Counted from the first letter of the stretch, positions 35,816 through 44,530 are shown. The stretch: DNA of 64,000 nucleotides from an uncultured Pseudomonadota bacterium (GCA_949286215.1 CASDYX010000006.1:54348-118347); one strand, 5' to 3'. The notes: generated by a model from the letters alone, not told the origin. Numbers and translations are program-made.

Positions 35816-37558
35816 TTATTCCTTAGAATCAACAGACTTTTCTGCTTTATCCTGTTTTTTGTTTTGTTCACGCAAATAGCGTCTAGCTATTTTAAGGGCG
35901 TTTTCAAAGGTGGAAGCTGCAGAGATAGTATGATAATCAATACCTTCTTCTTGGAAAACCTTGTGCAAAACACGGTGTGGTTGCTTCTTTACATTTGAAA
36001 AGATAATTTTTGTTCCCGCTTGACGATATTTTTTTACAAACTCAACAATGATGTTTGCTCCGGTTGCATCGACAACAGGTACATATCCCATGCGTAAGAT
36101 TAAAACTTTTGGTGCATCTTGTATGGTCTTGAAAAATCTGGAAACTTGAGAAGCTCCACCAAAGAATAACGGGCCGGACAAGCGCAAAGACATTACGCCT
36201 TTTTGGTTTAAGACTTCCGTTAAGTCGCTACCGCCGCCGACATCTTGTAAAACTTCTTCATCGTTTTCAATTTCAATTTCACGACTCATACGATGCATGA
36301 AGATAATACTGGCCATAATAAATCCAACAGAAATGGCCGTGTTTAAGTCAACCAAAACGGTTAAAAATAAGGTGGTCAGCAAGGTGTATCTATCCCCTCT
36401 TGGACCCATGATGAGTTTATAGATTTTTTCGATATTCATCATGTTCCAACCTACAATTATCAATACTGCTGACAAGCAAGCCAAAGGAATATATTTTGCG
36501 GCCGGTGATAACAATAACATAAACAGTAACAAAAATACTGACTGCATAATACCGGCAATCGGTGAAGATGCGTGTGCTTTAAAGTTAGTGGCCGTACGCG
36601 CAATAGCTCCCGTAGCAGGAACCCCTGCAAACAAAACGCAAGCTAAGTTTGCAAAGCCCTCACCTATTAATTCAGCATTAGAGTTATGATTATCACCACT
36701 CATACCGTCAACAACAGTAGCGCTCAACAAAGATTCAACACCGGCCAAAAAGGCTATTGTTAAGCCACTCGGAATGACCTTGAAAAACAGGTTCCAATCG
36801 AAATTAGGTAATTGAGGCATGGGTAAAAAGTGTGGAATACCACCAAATTTGTTGCCGATGGTTTCGGTATTCAAGCCGCATAGCGCAACAATTAATGTGG
36901 CTCCGACAACACTTATTAAATAGGCCGGAAGTTTAGGTTTGTTCTTTTGAATATAAAAGATTACCGCAAATGAGAAAAGCGAAATAATAACTGAACTCGG
37001 ACTGATTTTATCTAAATTATGGAGATATACGTTCCATTTGGGCAAAACTTCTGCCGGAACGTTATCAATTTGCAGCCCAAGCAAATCTTTTACTTGGGTG
37101 GATATCAGCAGCAAGCCGATACCGGCGGTAAAACCAACAACAACCGGATAAGGAATATATTTAATATAAGTTCCAAGTTTGAGATAGCCTGCCAGCATTA
37201 AGGTTAATCCGGCTACAATCATTGTCATTGCCAAACCGTCATATCCAAATTGTTGCATTACACTAAAAATAACCACAACAAATGCGCCCGTCGGACCACC
37301 AATTTGATATCTGCTTCCGCCCAACAAGGCAATGAAAAATCCGGCGACAATTGCCGTATATAATCCTTGAGCCGGAGTAACGCCTGAGGCTATTGCCAAT
37401 GCCATGGCTAAAGGAATGGAAATAACAGCTACGGTGAGACCGGCTATGCAATCTCGTTTGAATTTGCTTAAATCATAGCCAATACGTAATCTTTCTACTA
37501 ATTTCGGGGTGAAATTAGCATTATAATAGTTACAGAATTTTTTTAGTAATGCTGACAT
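35816..37558 (-). CDS. SulP family anion transporter with STAS domain
   Basis: 580 residues from ATG at 37558; the frame opens further upstream only through a TTG with no SD. The membrane domain contains the SulP signature region DCIAGLTVAVISIPLAMALA and the substrate-site area GGSRYQIGGPTGAFVVVI, in 12-14 helices. A C-terminal STAS domain (about 440-555) contains GVMSLRLSGPLFFGGA and LILRMGYVPVVDATGAN. Family members carry sulfate, bicarbonate or dicarboxylates; the substrate cannot be read from sequence alone. Confidence 0.9.
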   Translation of the reverse strand: MSALLKKFCNYYNANFTPKLVERLRIGYDLSKFKRDCIAGLTVAVISIPLAMALAIASGVTPAQGLYTAIVAGFFIALLGGSRYQIGGPTGAFVVVIFSVMQQFGYDGLAMTMIVAGLTLMLAGYLKLGTYIKYIPYPVVVGFTAGIGLLLISTQVKDLLGLQIDNVPAEVLPKWNVYLHNLDKISPSSVIISLFSFAVIFYIQKNKPKLPAYLISVVGATLIVALCGLNTETIGNKFGGIPHFLPMPQLPNFDWNLFFKVIPSGLTIAFLAGVESLLSATVVDGMSGDNHNSNAELIGEGFANLACVLFAGVPATGAIARTATNFKAHASSPIAGIMQSVFLLLFMLLLSPAAKYIPLACLSAVLIIVGWNMMNIEKIYKLIMGPRGDRYTLLTTLFLTVLVDLNTAISVGFIMASIIFMHRMSREIEIENDEEVLQDVGGGSDLTEVLNQKGVMSLRLSGPLFFGGASQVSRFFKTIQDAPKVLILRMGYVPVVDATGANIIVEFVKKYRQAGTKIIFSNVKKQPHRVLHKVFQEEGIDYHTISAASTFENALKIARRYLREQNKKQDKAEKSVDSKE

Positions 37559-37718
37559 CTTTCTGACTTTCAATATTTTCTTGTTCTTGTTCTTTTTTAA
37601 CCGCAATAGAACTACAACTTTTTTATTTTACGTCAAGAGGTTATACACAGATAATTACAATTTTTTTTGAACTTGTAATTTGGATCTCTTTTTTATATGT
37701 TAGCGAGTGGAGAAAATG

Positions 37719-38807
37719 ATGAAAAATTTGATTTATAAAGCGGAACAAACCCATAGCTTGTCTAAAGACGAGCTTATACTTTTGTTGGAAAATGATGACT
37801 GCAGTGAAGATTTGTTTCAGGCTGCAGACAGAGTTAGGCAAAAATTTGTCGGAGATGAAATTCATTTGCGCGGATTAATTGAATTTTCGAATATTTGCAA
37901 AAACAATTGTTGTTATTGCGGTTTGCGACGGGATAATTCTAATTTAAAAAGATATCGCTTATCGGTTCAAGATATTTTAGAAACAGCCAATATCGGTAAA
38001 AGATTAGGCTTTCAGACGCTTGTTTTGCAATCCGGAGAAGATTTACATTTTTCTTTGGCTGTTATGACAGAAATTATAAAAGCTATAAAATCTCTTGGGT
38101 TCTCCTTAACATTAAGTGTCGGAGAAAAATCAAAAGAAGAATATCTGGCTTATCGAAAAGCCGGTGCTGACCGCTTTTTACTCAGAATTGAAACAACTGA
38201 TAAAAAACTCTACCAAGAACTTGACCCCGGAATGGATTGGAATGTTCGTAAGGCTTGTTTAGATGACATTAAGTCTGTCGGAATGGAGGTTGGTTCAGGG
38301 TGCTTAGTCGGTTTACCCGGGCAAACCATATCTTCTTTGGCTGATGATATTTTATTTTTTAAGCAAATTGATGCCGATATGATAGGTATCGGACCTTTTA
38401 TTCCTCATCCGGATACCCCGCTTAAAGATGCTAAAGTCGGCTCTTTTTTTCTTGCTCTAAAAGTTATGGCTCTTACTCGTTTACTTTTGCCAGATATTAA
38501 TATTCCGGCAACAACGGCCATGGAAACTCTTGCTCCTAACGGGCAAATTAAAGCTTTGCAGGCGGGAGCCAATGTTATAATGCCTAACATTACTCAAAAA
38601 TCCGTTCGACAATTTTATCAACTCTATCCAGGAAAGTCGGAGACCAATTGTGCTTGCGAAAACATTGTGAATGAATTAAAGCAAAAGTTTGAAGCTATTG
38701 GTCGGCGTATTTCTCAGAATTGTGGTACTAGTCCTCATTTTATTGCTCGCTCATTGAAAAGTTTAGAAAATACTTCAACATCTGAAAACAAAGCTCTTGA
38801 AAATTAA
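37719..38807 (+). CDS. hydE: [FeFe]-hydrogenase maturase HydE (radical SAM)
   Basis: 362 residues from ATG 37719, with GGAG six bases upstream (another ATG at 37716 and a GTG at 37707 are in frame). The radical SAM motif is CKNNCCYC (CX3CX2C) within GLIEFSNICKNNCCYCGLRR, the typical HydE opening, followed by the barrel pieces LVLQSGED, IETTDKKLYQELDPGM and GSGCLVGLPGQT. HydE works with HydF and HydG to build the H-cluster, so a [FeFe] hydrogenase should be encoded elsewhere. PylB is the nearest alternative, but the sequence looks closer to HydE. Downstream is a MATE exporter, not other hyd genes. Confidence 0.85.
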   Translation: MKNLIYKAEQTHSLSKDELILLLENDDCSEDLFQAADRVRQKFVGDEIHLRGLIEFSNICKNNCCYCGLRRDNSNLKRYRLSVQDILETANIGKRLGFQTLVLQSGEDLHFSLAVMTEIIKAIKSLGFSLTLSVGEKSKEEYLAYRKAGADRFLLRIETTDKKLYQELDPGMDWNVRKACLDDIKSVGMEVGSGCLVGLPGQTISSLADDILFFKQIDADMIGIGPFIPHPDTPLKDAKVGSFFLALKVMALTRLLLPDINIPATTAMETLAPNGQIKALQAGANVIMPNITQKSVRQFYQLYPGKSETNCACENIVNELKQKFEAIGRRISQNCGTSPHFIARSLKSLENTSTSENKALEN

Positions 38808-38846
38808 TATTTATTGATTTACACCAAGAACCAAAAGTGAGGAGAA

Positions 38847-40214
38847 ATGCTAGAATATATACAACAATTAAAACGTTATATTAAAGATATTGCCAAATTG
38901 GCTTTGCCTATTACCACGGCTTTTGTGGCCATGGGATTGATGGGTATTGTGGACACAATGATTGTCGGTAATTACAATACTGATCAATTGGCTTATATTG
39001 GCTTGGCAAATTCGGTCTTTGTTGTATTGTTCACAATTCCTATCGGTTTGCTGCAAGGTGTCCTGATTAAGTCTTCACAAAAATTCGGGGCTCATAAATT
39101 CCAATCAACCGGTAAAATATATCACGAAGGACGCAAATATTCGTTTCTTTTAGCCGCAATTTTTACTTTGCTGGGTATTCAAGGAGAAACTATTTTACGC
39201 CTTCTGGGGCAAGATGATGATATGGTAAAACACGGTGGCGAAGTGTTGCGTGTGTTTGTGTTTTCCATTCCCTTCATTTTAATGTATGTAAATGCCAATT
39301 TCTTTTTGCAGTCTATTAGGCGTCCTTATGTGGGTATGTATGGTATTATTGCCGCAAACGTTTTAAATATTATCATTAACCCGATTTTGGTGTATGGGAA
39401 ATTTGGTTTGCCGGAGCTAGGAGCTATCGGCTCAGCAACTTCAACTTTAATTGTTCGCATCTTTTTGGCGGCATATATTCTGTTTTATATTCATAGAATG
39501 CGTAAAAATCCTAAACTGAATAAGCGTTTTGGTTTGGATCGGAGCTATACTACTTGGTGGAATGACAGTAAAAGGACTCGTAAAATCGGTTATGGTATTG
39601 CAATTATGACGATTGCGACCAATGGGTCATTCTCTTTGGTGAGTACTTTTGCCGGTTGGATGGGACAGCACACCATGGCTACTTTTGTAATCATGATTAA
39701 TGTCAGTACCTTGTTATTTATGATTTGTTTTTCTATTTCTCAAGCAACGTCTATTGTTGTCGCTAATGCATTTGGCAGAAAAGATCGTAAAGGTATTTTA
39801 ATTGCCACAAATGCAGGATATGTAATTTCTTTGACGACAATCGTTATTCTTATCACAATACTCCATACGTTTCCAAACCAAGTGTTTGGTATATTTACCA
39901 ATGATAAAAGCGTTATTCAGGTTATTAACGGTTTGTTGTTCTATGTCTTGGCTGATTTGTTTATCGATGCCCTGCCCTTAAATATTAATGGCGCATTAAA
40001 TGGTCGAGGCGATGTTAAAATTCCAACCATTAATCAAGTGATATCGTTTTTAATTGTGCGCGTTTGGGCATGCTACTTCTTCGCCTTTACTTTGGGGCTC
40101 GGATTGAAAGGTTTACCTATCGGATTGGCTTGCGGAGGATTGTCTTCTCTTATTCTTAATACGCTACGCTTTGGCTACCTTATCCGTCGCGATAAGATTG
40201 AAGGTTTGCGATAA
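38847..40214 (+). CDS. MATE family efflux transporter
   Basis: 455 residues with 12 hydrophobic segments in two similar halves, the layout of MATE exporters, which expel cationic compounds in exchange for Na+ or H+. Family landmarks include ITTAFVAMGLMGIVDTMIVG near the start, the PILVYG-type pattern after helix 5 (INPILVYGKFGLPELGAIGSA) and GRGDVKIPTI in the second half. A clear GGAG precedes the ATG. It lies 39 bases after hydE and could be cotranscribed with it. Confidence 0.88.
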   Translation: MLEYIQQLKRYIKDIAKLALPITTAFVAMGLMGIVDTMIVGNYNTDQLAYIGLANSVFVVLFTIPIGLLQGVLIKSSQKFGAHKFQSTGKIYHEGRKYSFLLAAIFTLLGIQGETILRLLGQDDDMVKHGGEVLRVFVFSIPFILMYVNANFFLQSIRRPYVGMYGIIAANVLNIIINPILVYGKFGLPELGAIGSATSTLIVRIFLAAYILFYIHRMRKNPKLNKRFGLDRSYTTWWNDSKRTRKIGYGIAIMTIATNGSFSLVSTFAGWMGQHTMATFVIMINVSTLLFMICFSISQATSIVVANAFGRKDRKGILIATNAGYVISLTTIVILITILHTFPNQVFGIFTNDKSVIQVINGLLFYVLADLFIDALPLNINGALNGRGDVKIPTINQVISFLIVRVWACYFFAFTLGLGLKGLPIGLACGGLSSLILNTLRFGYLIRRDKIEGLR

Positions 40215-40301
40215 AAATGTGATTTTCTTTCTTTTTTGTCTAGACATTTAACAAAAAAGGTGTTAACCATCTTTTTGAAAATGTCTTATTTTTTCTATTA
40301 T

Positions 40302-40874
40302 ATGAATAAAAAGTTCTTGTTGACTGGTCTGGTCATGGCCGCAGTCTGCTGTTTGCTATCGTGTAATGGCGGACAGGATAAAATTTTGAGCCAAGTTCAG
40401 TTTGAGAACTATCGCTCAATAAAAGAAGTCGCGGAAGGTAAATCTTTAGATCGAACCAAGTTTGTCTTACCAAAAGATGATGCTTCGTTTGGTAAAAAGC
40501 TTTACACCGAAAAGACTATCTGTTTTACGGATGTTGTATCTGATAAATTCGGTGCCAGAACTTGTACCGCTGATATTTATGAAAATGGTGTCAGTATTGA
40601 GGTAGATGGTCATAAGAGCTATTTCGATGCGGCAGGAATGGATATGATGCCTCAGAATGGAGAATTTACCATGACTGCTATGCCTTCGGACATTCCTAAT
40701 GCTCCCTGGCAACCTGCTGTTGTGATATTGGAAAACGAAACCAATTATTGGATTTATACATCACTGTATAATAAAGGTGATTCTTCTCACCCAAAAACAC
40801 AGCGTATTGAAGGTTGGTATTGGGAATATGCCAAGCGGCAAGGATATAAATATAATGTCCTGCTTTTAAATTAA
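40302..40874 (+). CDS. Lipoprotein of Bacteroidota character 1
   Basis: 190 residues from ATG 40302, which is where the lipoprotein signal begins: a Lys-rich start, a hydrophobic core and LLSC, with the next residues NGG. An upstream in-frame ATG at 40236 would place 22 odd residues before the signal. No SD precedes 40302. The mature domain has no family I can name; it holds a paired cysteine (KTICFTD, ARTCTAD) and many aromatic residues near the end. The first 20 or so codons share a 17-base identical stretch with the third lipoprotein gene. First of three tandem lipoprotein genes. Confidence 0.6.
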   Translation: MNKKFLLTGLVMAAVCCLLSCNGGQDKILSQVQFENYRSIKEVAEGKSLDRTKFVLPKDDASFGKKLYTEKTICFTDVVSDKFGARTCTADIYENGVSIEVDGHKSYFDAAGMDMMPQNGEFTMTAMPSDIPNAPWQPAVVILENETNYWIYTSLYNKGDSSHPKTQRIEGWYWEYAKRQGYKYNVLLLN

Positions 40875-40901
40875 ATTTATTTTATTTTTAACTTTATGAT
40901 T

Positions 40902-41432
40902 ATGAAAAAAGTGTTATATTTCTTGGTAGTAATCGTTTGCTTGGCAGGATGTAATTCCTCTTCAACCAAGCAATATGTGATTGATAAAGTAAATTCTGAT
41001 TTGGGAAAGGCCGTTAGGTTGATTTATATGACAGATACAGATAATGCTTTAGATTTGTCTCAATGTCATCCAATCGATTACTTTAGAACGCTCACACCTC
41101 CAGATGATTTTGGCGATATGTATGAATGTGTTGCCATTCGTTATCAAGAGGGTCTTCTTTTTTCGGTGGATGGTAGTTTAGCCGTATATTTCTTTGATAA
41201 TGATAAATTGAAGAAACAAAATGGCGTTTTCTCTGCCGTTCCGACAAAAGATAACTATTGGCTACCCGCTATTATAACTTCAGATGGTAAATCTGCCGGT
41301 TATGAATGTGTTGCCAATGGTACTAATCCTCTATATTTTATAGTTGGATTAGATCAACAAAAATTAAAATTGGAAGATATGGGGGTTAAATATAATCCTT
41401 TCAGACTTCCGTTAGTTGAACCAAGTAAATAA
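40902..41432 (+). CDS. Lipoprotein of Bacteroidota character 2
   Basis: 176 residues. Signal MKKVLYFLVVIVCLAGC gives a lipidated Cys17, followed by NSSSTK. The mature domain is related in design to the first lipoprotein: it shares a mid-protein DFGDMYECVAIRYQEGLLFSVDG that mirrors the region GARTCTADIYENGVSIEVDG of the neighbour, suggesting an old duplication. No SD; the leader is AT-only. Function unknown; an envelope location is expected. Confidence 0.6.
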   Translation: MKKVLYFLVVIVCLAGCNSSSTKQYVIDKVNSDLGKAVRLIYMTDTDNALDLSQCHPIDYFRTLTPPDDFGDMYECVAIRYQEGLLFSVDGSLAVYFFDNDKLKKQNGVFSAVPTKDNYWLPAIITSDGKSAGYECVANGTNPLYFIVGLDQQKLKLEDMGVKYNPFRLPLVEPSK

Positions 41433-41441
41433 AAAAGCATT

Positions 41442-42086
41442 ATGAAAACAAAGTTGTTTATGGTAGGTCTGGTCATGGCCGCTGCCGTTGTGTGTCTGTC
41501 TTGTAGTGGTAACACAAAAGAAAAAAAATTAAAGGAAATTGCTGATGGTATCGAGCAATTGGATAATGAGCTTAAAAATCAGCAGGTTCCCGATGATGAA
41601 GTATTGATAAATCATGTCTTGTACCAGATTTCTGATACAAGAAAGATTTACAATCACCGAGGTATGGAAACAGATAATCCAGATCTTTCGGGAGACCATA
41701 TTGACCATTCACGCGTGCTCTTTCCAAAAGAAGCAGGCGGATTTGAAGTCGGTTATGTCGTAAAGACGACACGCGGAGTAACTCTACAGTCCAATAAATC
41801 TTTCTATTTCTATAATGCGTTAGCCTTGACTGGTGATATTATAGATATTTATACAGTCGTTGGCGTCATTATGAAAGATGGAACTCTTATTCCTGTAAGG
41901 GTAACAATTCCAACGGATAAAAATCCGATTATGTGGAAATGTAAGGATACTGACGTGTTGACCTTTGAACCATTAGTGCGAGTGGATCTCAAGCTTAGTT
42001 ATACAGTAAAACAACTGAAAGATTACTGTAAGGCACACGGATTAAAAGCAGATGCCGTCCCTTACCTCTTCTTTACTGATGATTAA
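41442..42086 (+). CDS. Lipoprotein of Bacteroidota character 3
   Basis: 214 residues with lipoprotein signal ending CLSC (lipidated Cys about 21) and SGNTKEKKLKEI behind it. The stretch GLVMAA of the signal is encoded by the same 17 bases as in the first lipoprotein (41466-41482 versus 40326-40342). The mature domain is mixed alpha/beta with no recognised motif. The ATG lies nine bases after the previous stop and lacks an SD. Followed by a strong bidirectional terminator. Confidence 0.6.
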   Translation: MKTKLFMVGLVMAAAVVCLSCSGNTKEKKLKEIADGIEQLDNELKNQQVPDDEVLINHVLYQISDTRKIYNHRGMETDNPDLSGDHIDHSRVLFPKEAGGFEVGYVVKTTRGVTLQSNKSFYFYNALALTGDIIDIYTVVGVIMKDGTLIPVRVTIPTDKNPIMWKCKDTDVLTFEPLVRVDLKLSYTVKQLKDYCKAHGLKADAVPYLFFTDD

Positions 42087-42102
42087 TCGCTTTTAAATAT
42101 GC

Positions 42103-42138
42103 AAAACCCCAAATGAGAAAATCATTTGGGGTTTTGTT
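42103..42138. terminator. Bidirectional terminator between lipoprotein genes and fprA
   Basis: AAAACCCCAAATGA and TCATTTGGGGTTTT form a 14-bp perfect stem with a short GAAAA loop, with T-rich sequence on both outward sides. It separates convergent transcripts. Confidence 0.92.
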
Positions 42139-42152
42139 TTGTTTGAATTAAC

Positions 42153-43334
42153 TTATTTGGCTATAAGTTCTTTTACTCTTTCTTTTAATTTTTCCAAAAT
42201 GTCTGATTTTGGCGTATATTTTTCTTCAAAAGGTTCAACCGTGGTCCAGCCTAAGTCTTCAAACACGGCTTGGATTTGTTTTACAACACCCGGCTTCCAG
42301 CCATATGAGCCAAAGCACATAGCCGTTTTATTCTTTGGTGCTAAACCATGCATATAAGTTACAAAAGCAGCGACTCTTGGGAAAAGCTGATTATTTAATG
42401 TCGGGTTACCGATGACAACATATTTGGCATCCAAAAAGTCAACCATTACTTCAGAAACGTTTTTGCTGGCCAAACAATGCTTTACAACAGGAATGCCAGC
42501 GGCTTGGAATTCGCCCATAATGGTTTCGGCCATGGTTGCGGTTGCGCCCCACATGGTATCATATACAATAACGGCTTTACCTTCATTTTTGCCACTAGCC
42601 CATTTGGCGTAAGCGTTCAAAATTGCCGATACTTCTTCTTTACCTGACCAGATGCAACCATGAGACGGTGCAATCATTTCAATATCCAACCCCATGGAAC
42701 CTGCCGTATCCAAAGCTTTTTCAGCCTGAGCTCCGTAAGGGAACAAAATATTGGCATAATAGCTCTTTGCTTCTTGCATAACGCAGTCAAACGGTGCGTC
42801 TTTTACAAACAAGGCATCGGTAGCGTAGTGTTGACCGAATCCGTCGTTGGACAAGAGGAGTTTATCTTCTTTGACGTAGGTCATCATCGAATCCGGCCAG
42901 TGTAACATCGGAGTTGTCATGAAAGCCAAGGTTCTTTTACCGATATTTAAGGTTTCACCGGATTTGATGATTTGATAATTCCAGCCCGTAGTATCAAAAT
43001 GTGCTTCCAAAGCCATTTTGCCGGCAGAGTTGGTAACAATTACCGCTTGCGGAGCTAATTTCATCAATTCAGGAATATTGCCGGAGTGATCCATTTCAAC
43101 GTGGTTGACGACAATATAGCTGATTTTGCTGAAATCAACCACACTCTTGATGCGGGCAATATTTTCGTGGGACATATAGTGTTTTACACCGTCAACCAAT
43201 GTGATTTTATCATCCATAATTAAATACGCGTTGTAGGTTGAGCCATGAGGTGTGCTGTAACCATGGAATTCTTTCAAGTTCCAGTCTTTAACCCCTACCC
43301 AATATATATCTTTTTTGATTTCAACCGCTTTCAT
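42153..43334 (-). CDS. Flavodiiron protein (FprA-type O2/NO reductase)
   Basis: 393 residues from ATG 43334, which has AAGGAG eight bases upstream; an in-frame ATG at 43403 lies within the operator region and is rejected. The N-terminal metallo-beta-lactamase-like domain carries the diiron ligands in HVEMDHSG (H-x-E-x-D-H), a middle His in LHWPDSM and SHGCIW; the C-terminal flavodoxin domain starts KAVIVYDTMWGATATMAETI. Such enzymes reduce oxygen to water or nitric oxide to nitrous oxide in anaerobes. Divergent from a PerR/Fur gene with a shared operator at 43384-43408. Confidence 0.92.
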   Translation of the reverse strand: MKAVEIKKDIYWVGVKDWNLKEFHGYSTPHGSTYNAYLIMDDKITLVDGVKHYMSHENIARIKSVVDFSKISYIVVNHVEMDHSGNIPELMKLAPQAVIVTNSAGKMALEAHFDTTGWNYQIIKSGETLNIGKRTLAFMTTPMLHWPDSMMTYVKEDKLLLSNDGFGQHYATDALFVKDAPFDCVMQEAKSYYANILFPYGAQAEKALDTAGSMGLDIEMIAPSHGCIWSGKEEVSAILNAYAKWASGKNEGKAVIVYDTMWGATATMAETIMGEFQAAGIPVVKHCLASKNVSEVMVDFLDAKYVVIGNPTLNNQLFPRVAAFVTYMHGLAPKNKTAMCFGSYGWKPGVVKQIQAVFEDLGWTTVEPFEEKYTPKSDILEKLKERVKELIAK

Positions 43335-43383
43335 GGTCTTCTCCTTTAATATTGTTAAAATGTTGTTATATACATAATCCCTA

Positions 43384-43442
43384 AAATTATTATTGACAAT
43401 CATAATTTAAAGCTATAAACAAAAAATAGTAATCATTATCAA
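43384..43442. promoter_or_regulatory. Divergent promoter with PerR/Fur-type operators
   Basis: A 25-bp near-perfect dyad at 43384-43408 (AAATTAT....ATAATTT arms, only three mismatches including the centre) sits midway between the fprA and regulator genes. It overlaps a plus-strand TTGACA (43393-43398, with TATAAA at 43414-43419) and a minus-strand TTGTCA with TATGTA 17 bases further. A second site, AGTAATCATTATC (about 43429-43441), matches the half-site pattern of Fur/PerR boxes and lies at the expected start of the regulator transcript. Both suggest autoregulation and joint control of fprA. Confidence 0.7.
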
Positions 43443-43457
43443 TTTTATGGGCAAGTT

Positions 43458-43838
43458 ATGAAATATTCTAAACAAAGAGAGCTTATTCTGAAAACTTTGC
43501 AAGAAAATGTTATTCATCCGACTGCTGATGAAATATATAATATTGCGCGCAAAGAAATGCCCTCTTTGAGTTTGGCGACCGTTTATCGAAATCTTAATCA
43601 ATTGGCAGAAAACAATGTAATTCGAAAGATTGAAAGTTTAGACGGTTCGGTGCATTTTGATCATAACTTGTGTAATCATTATCATTTTATTTGCACAAAA
43701 TGCCATAAGGTTTATGATGTGCCTTATGACGTGGCTCCTGATTTGGCTGATAAGGTTTTGGCCAAGACAGGCTTATTGGTTGAGAATTTTGATATTTCCT
43801 TTAAGGGAATCTGTCAAAACTGTAAAAATTTTAATTAA
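43458..43838 (+). CDS. Fur-family regulator, PerR-like
   Basis: 126 residues. A winged helix (TADEIYNIARKEMPSLSLATVYRNLNQLAEN) is followed by the metal-binding dimer domain with His/Asp ligands in HFDHNLCNHYHFIC and two CxxC zinc pairs (CTKC and CQNC). PerR members use a histidine-bound iron to sense peroxide. The neighbours, a flavodiiron protein and a rubrerythrin, are classic PerR targets, which favours PerR over Fur or Zur. The gene is short by about 10-20 N-terminal residues against many Fur proteins, again typical of some PerR. Confidence 0.85.
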   Translation: MKYSKQRELILKTLQENVIHPTADEIYNIARKEMPSLSLATVYRNLNQLAENNVIRKIESLDGSVHFDHNLCNHYHFICTKCHKVYDVPYDVAPDLADKVLAKTGLLVENFDISFKGICQNCKNFN

Positions 43839-43864
43839 CGCTCTAACAAACAAGGAGAAAAACT

Positions 43865-44404
43865 ATGGAACTTAAAGGCTCTAAGACCGAGAAAAACTTA
43901 ATGGATGCTTTTGCCGGCGAATCAATGGCTCGCAACAAGTACACCTACTATGCTTCTAAAGCTAAGAAAGAAGGCTACAACATTATTGCCGACAAGTTTG
44001 AACAAACCGCTAACAATGAAAAAGAACATGCTAAAATTTGGTTCAAACTTTTGCATGAAGGTCAAGTTCCTGATACTATGACAAACCTCAAAGATGCAGC
44101 AGCCGGTGAACACTATGAGTGGACCGATATGTATGACCGTATGGCTAAAGAAGCTCATGAAGAAGGCTTTACCAAAATTGCTTTCTTGTTTGAGCAAGTT
44201 GCTAAAATTGAAAAAGGTCATGAAGAAAGATATAATGCTTTGCTCAATTCTTTGGTTGAAGGCAAAATCTTTGAACGCCCGACTAAAGTTATTTGGGAAT
44301 GTGCTAACTGCGGACATCGTGTTGAGAGCCCCAAAGCTCCTGAGAAATGCCCGGTTTGCGACCATCCGCAAGCTTATTTCTTTGAATTGCAAGAACAATT
44401 CTAG
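43865..44404 (+). CDS. rbr: Rubrerythrin
   Basis: 179 residues. An N-terminal ferritin-like four-helix bundle supplies the diiron site (glutamates in [32 protein letters not shown] and [10 protein letters not shown]); a C-terminal rubredoxin domain has CANCGH and CPVCDH. It reduces hydrogen peroxide with electrons passed through the rubredoxin iron. It lies 26 bases after the PerR-like gene, with AAGGAG as SD, and is likely cotranscribed with it. Base composition is a little higher in G+C than the surroundings, as for a highly expressed gene. An odd tandem repeat begins right at the stop codon. Confidence 0.95.
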   Translation: MELKGSKTEKNLMDAFAGESMARNKYTYYASKAKKEGYNIIADKFEQTANNEKEHAKIWFKLLHEGQVPDTMTNLKDAAAGEHYEWTDMYDRMAKEAHEEGFTKIAFLFEQVAKIEKGHEERYNALLNSLVEGKIFERPTKVIWECANCGHRVESPKAPEKCPVCDHPQAYFFELQEQF

Positions 44405-44462
44405 TGGCCGCGCCACTGGCAGTGGTAGCACCACAGGCAGTGGTAGCACCACAGGCAAGTAG
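44403..44462 (+). repeat. Overlapping GC-rich palindromes and 18-bp tandem repeat after rubrerythrin
   Basis: Two exact copies of an 18-base unit (44418-44435 and 44436-44453) follow the rubrerythrin stop codon. The segment is a chain of overlapping 3-base-loop hairpins: AGTGGC/GCCACT (44403-44417), CCACT/AGTGG (44413-44425), and GTGGT/ACCAC inside each unit. Neighbouring stems compete for the same bases, so only alternate ones can form together. In the +1 frame relative to rubrerythrin it would encode a Gly/Ser/Thr linker-like tail of about 20 residues. The purpose is unknown. Confidence 0.75.
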
Positions 44463-44493
44463 TTGTTTGCCAATTATGTTTTAAGCCAAACAA

Positions 44494-44530
44494 AAACCGT
44501 TCAGATGTTAAGTCTGAACGGTTTCTTTTT
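44494..44530. terminator. Bidirectional terminator after rubrerythrin
   Basis: AAACCGTTCAGA (44494-44505) and TCTGAACGGTTT (44513-44524) pair perfectly over 12 bases, followed by TCTTTTT; an A-run precedes it. It ends the rubrerythrin transcript and the converging lipoprotein transcript. Confidence 0.92.

Noticed and set aside
44094..44462. A 122-codon frame overlapping rubrerythrin and ending in the Gly/Ser/Thr repeat
   Set aside because: As a gene it is an out-of-frame reading of rubrerythrin. Only its last 20 codons, behind the stop, are considered as a possible frameshift tail.
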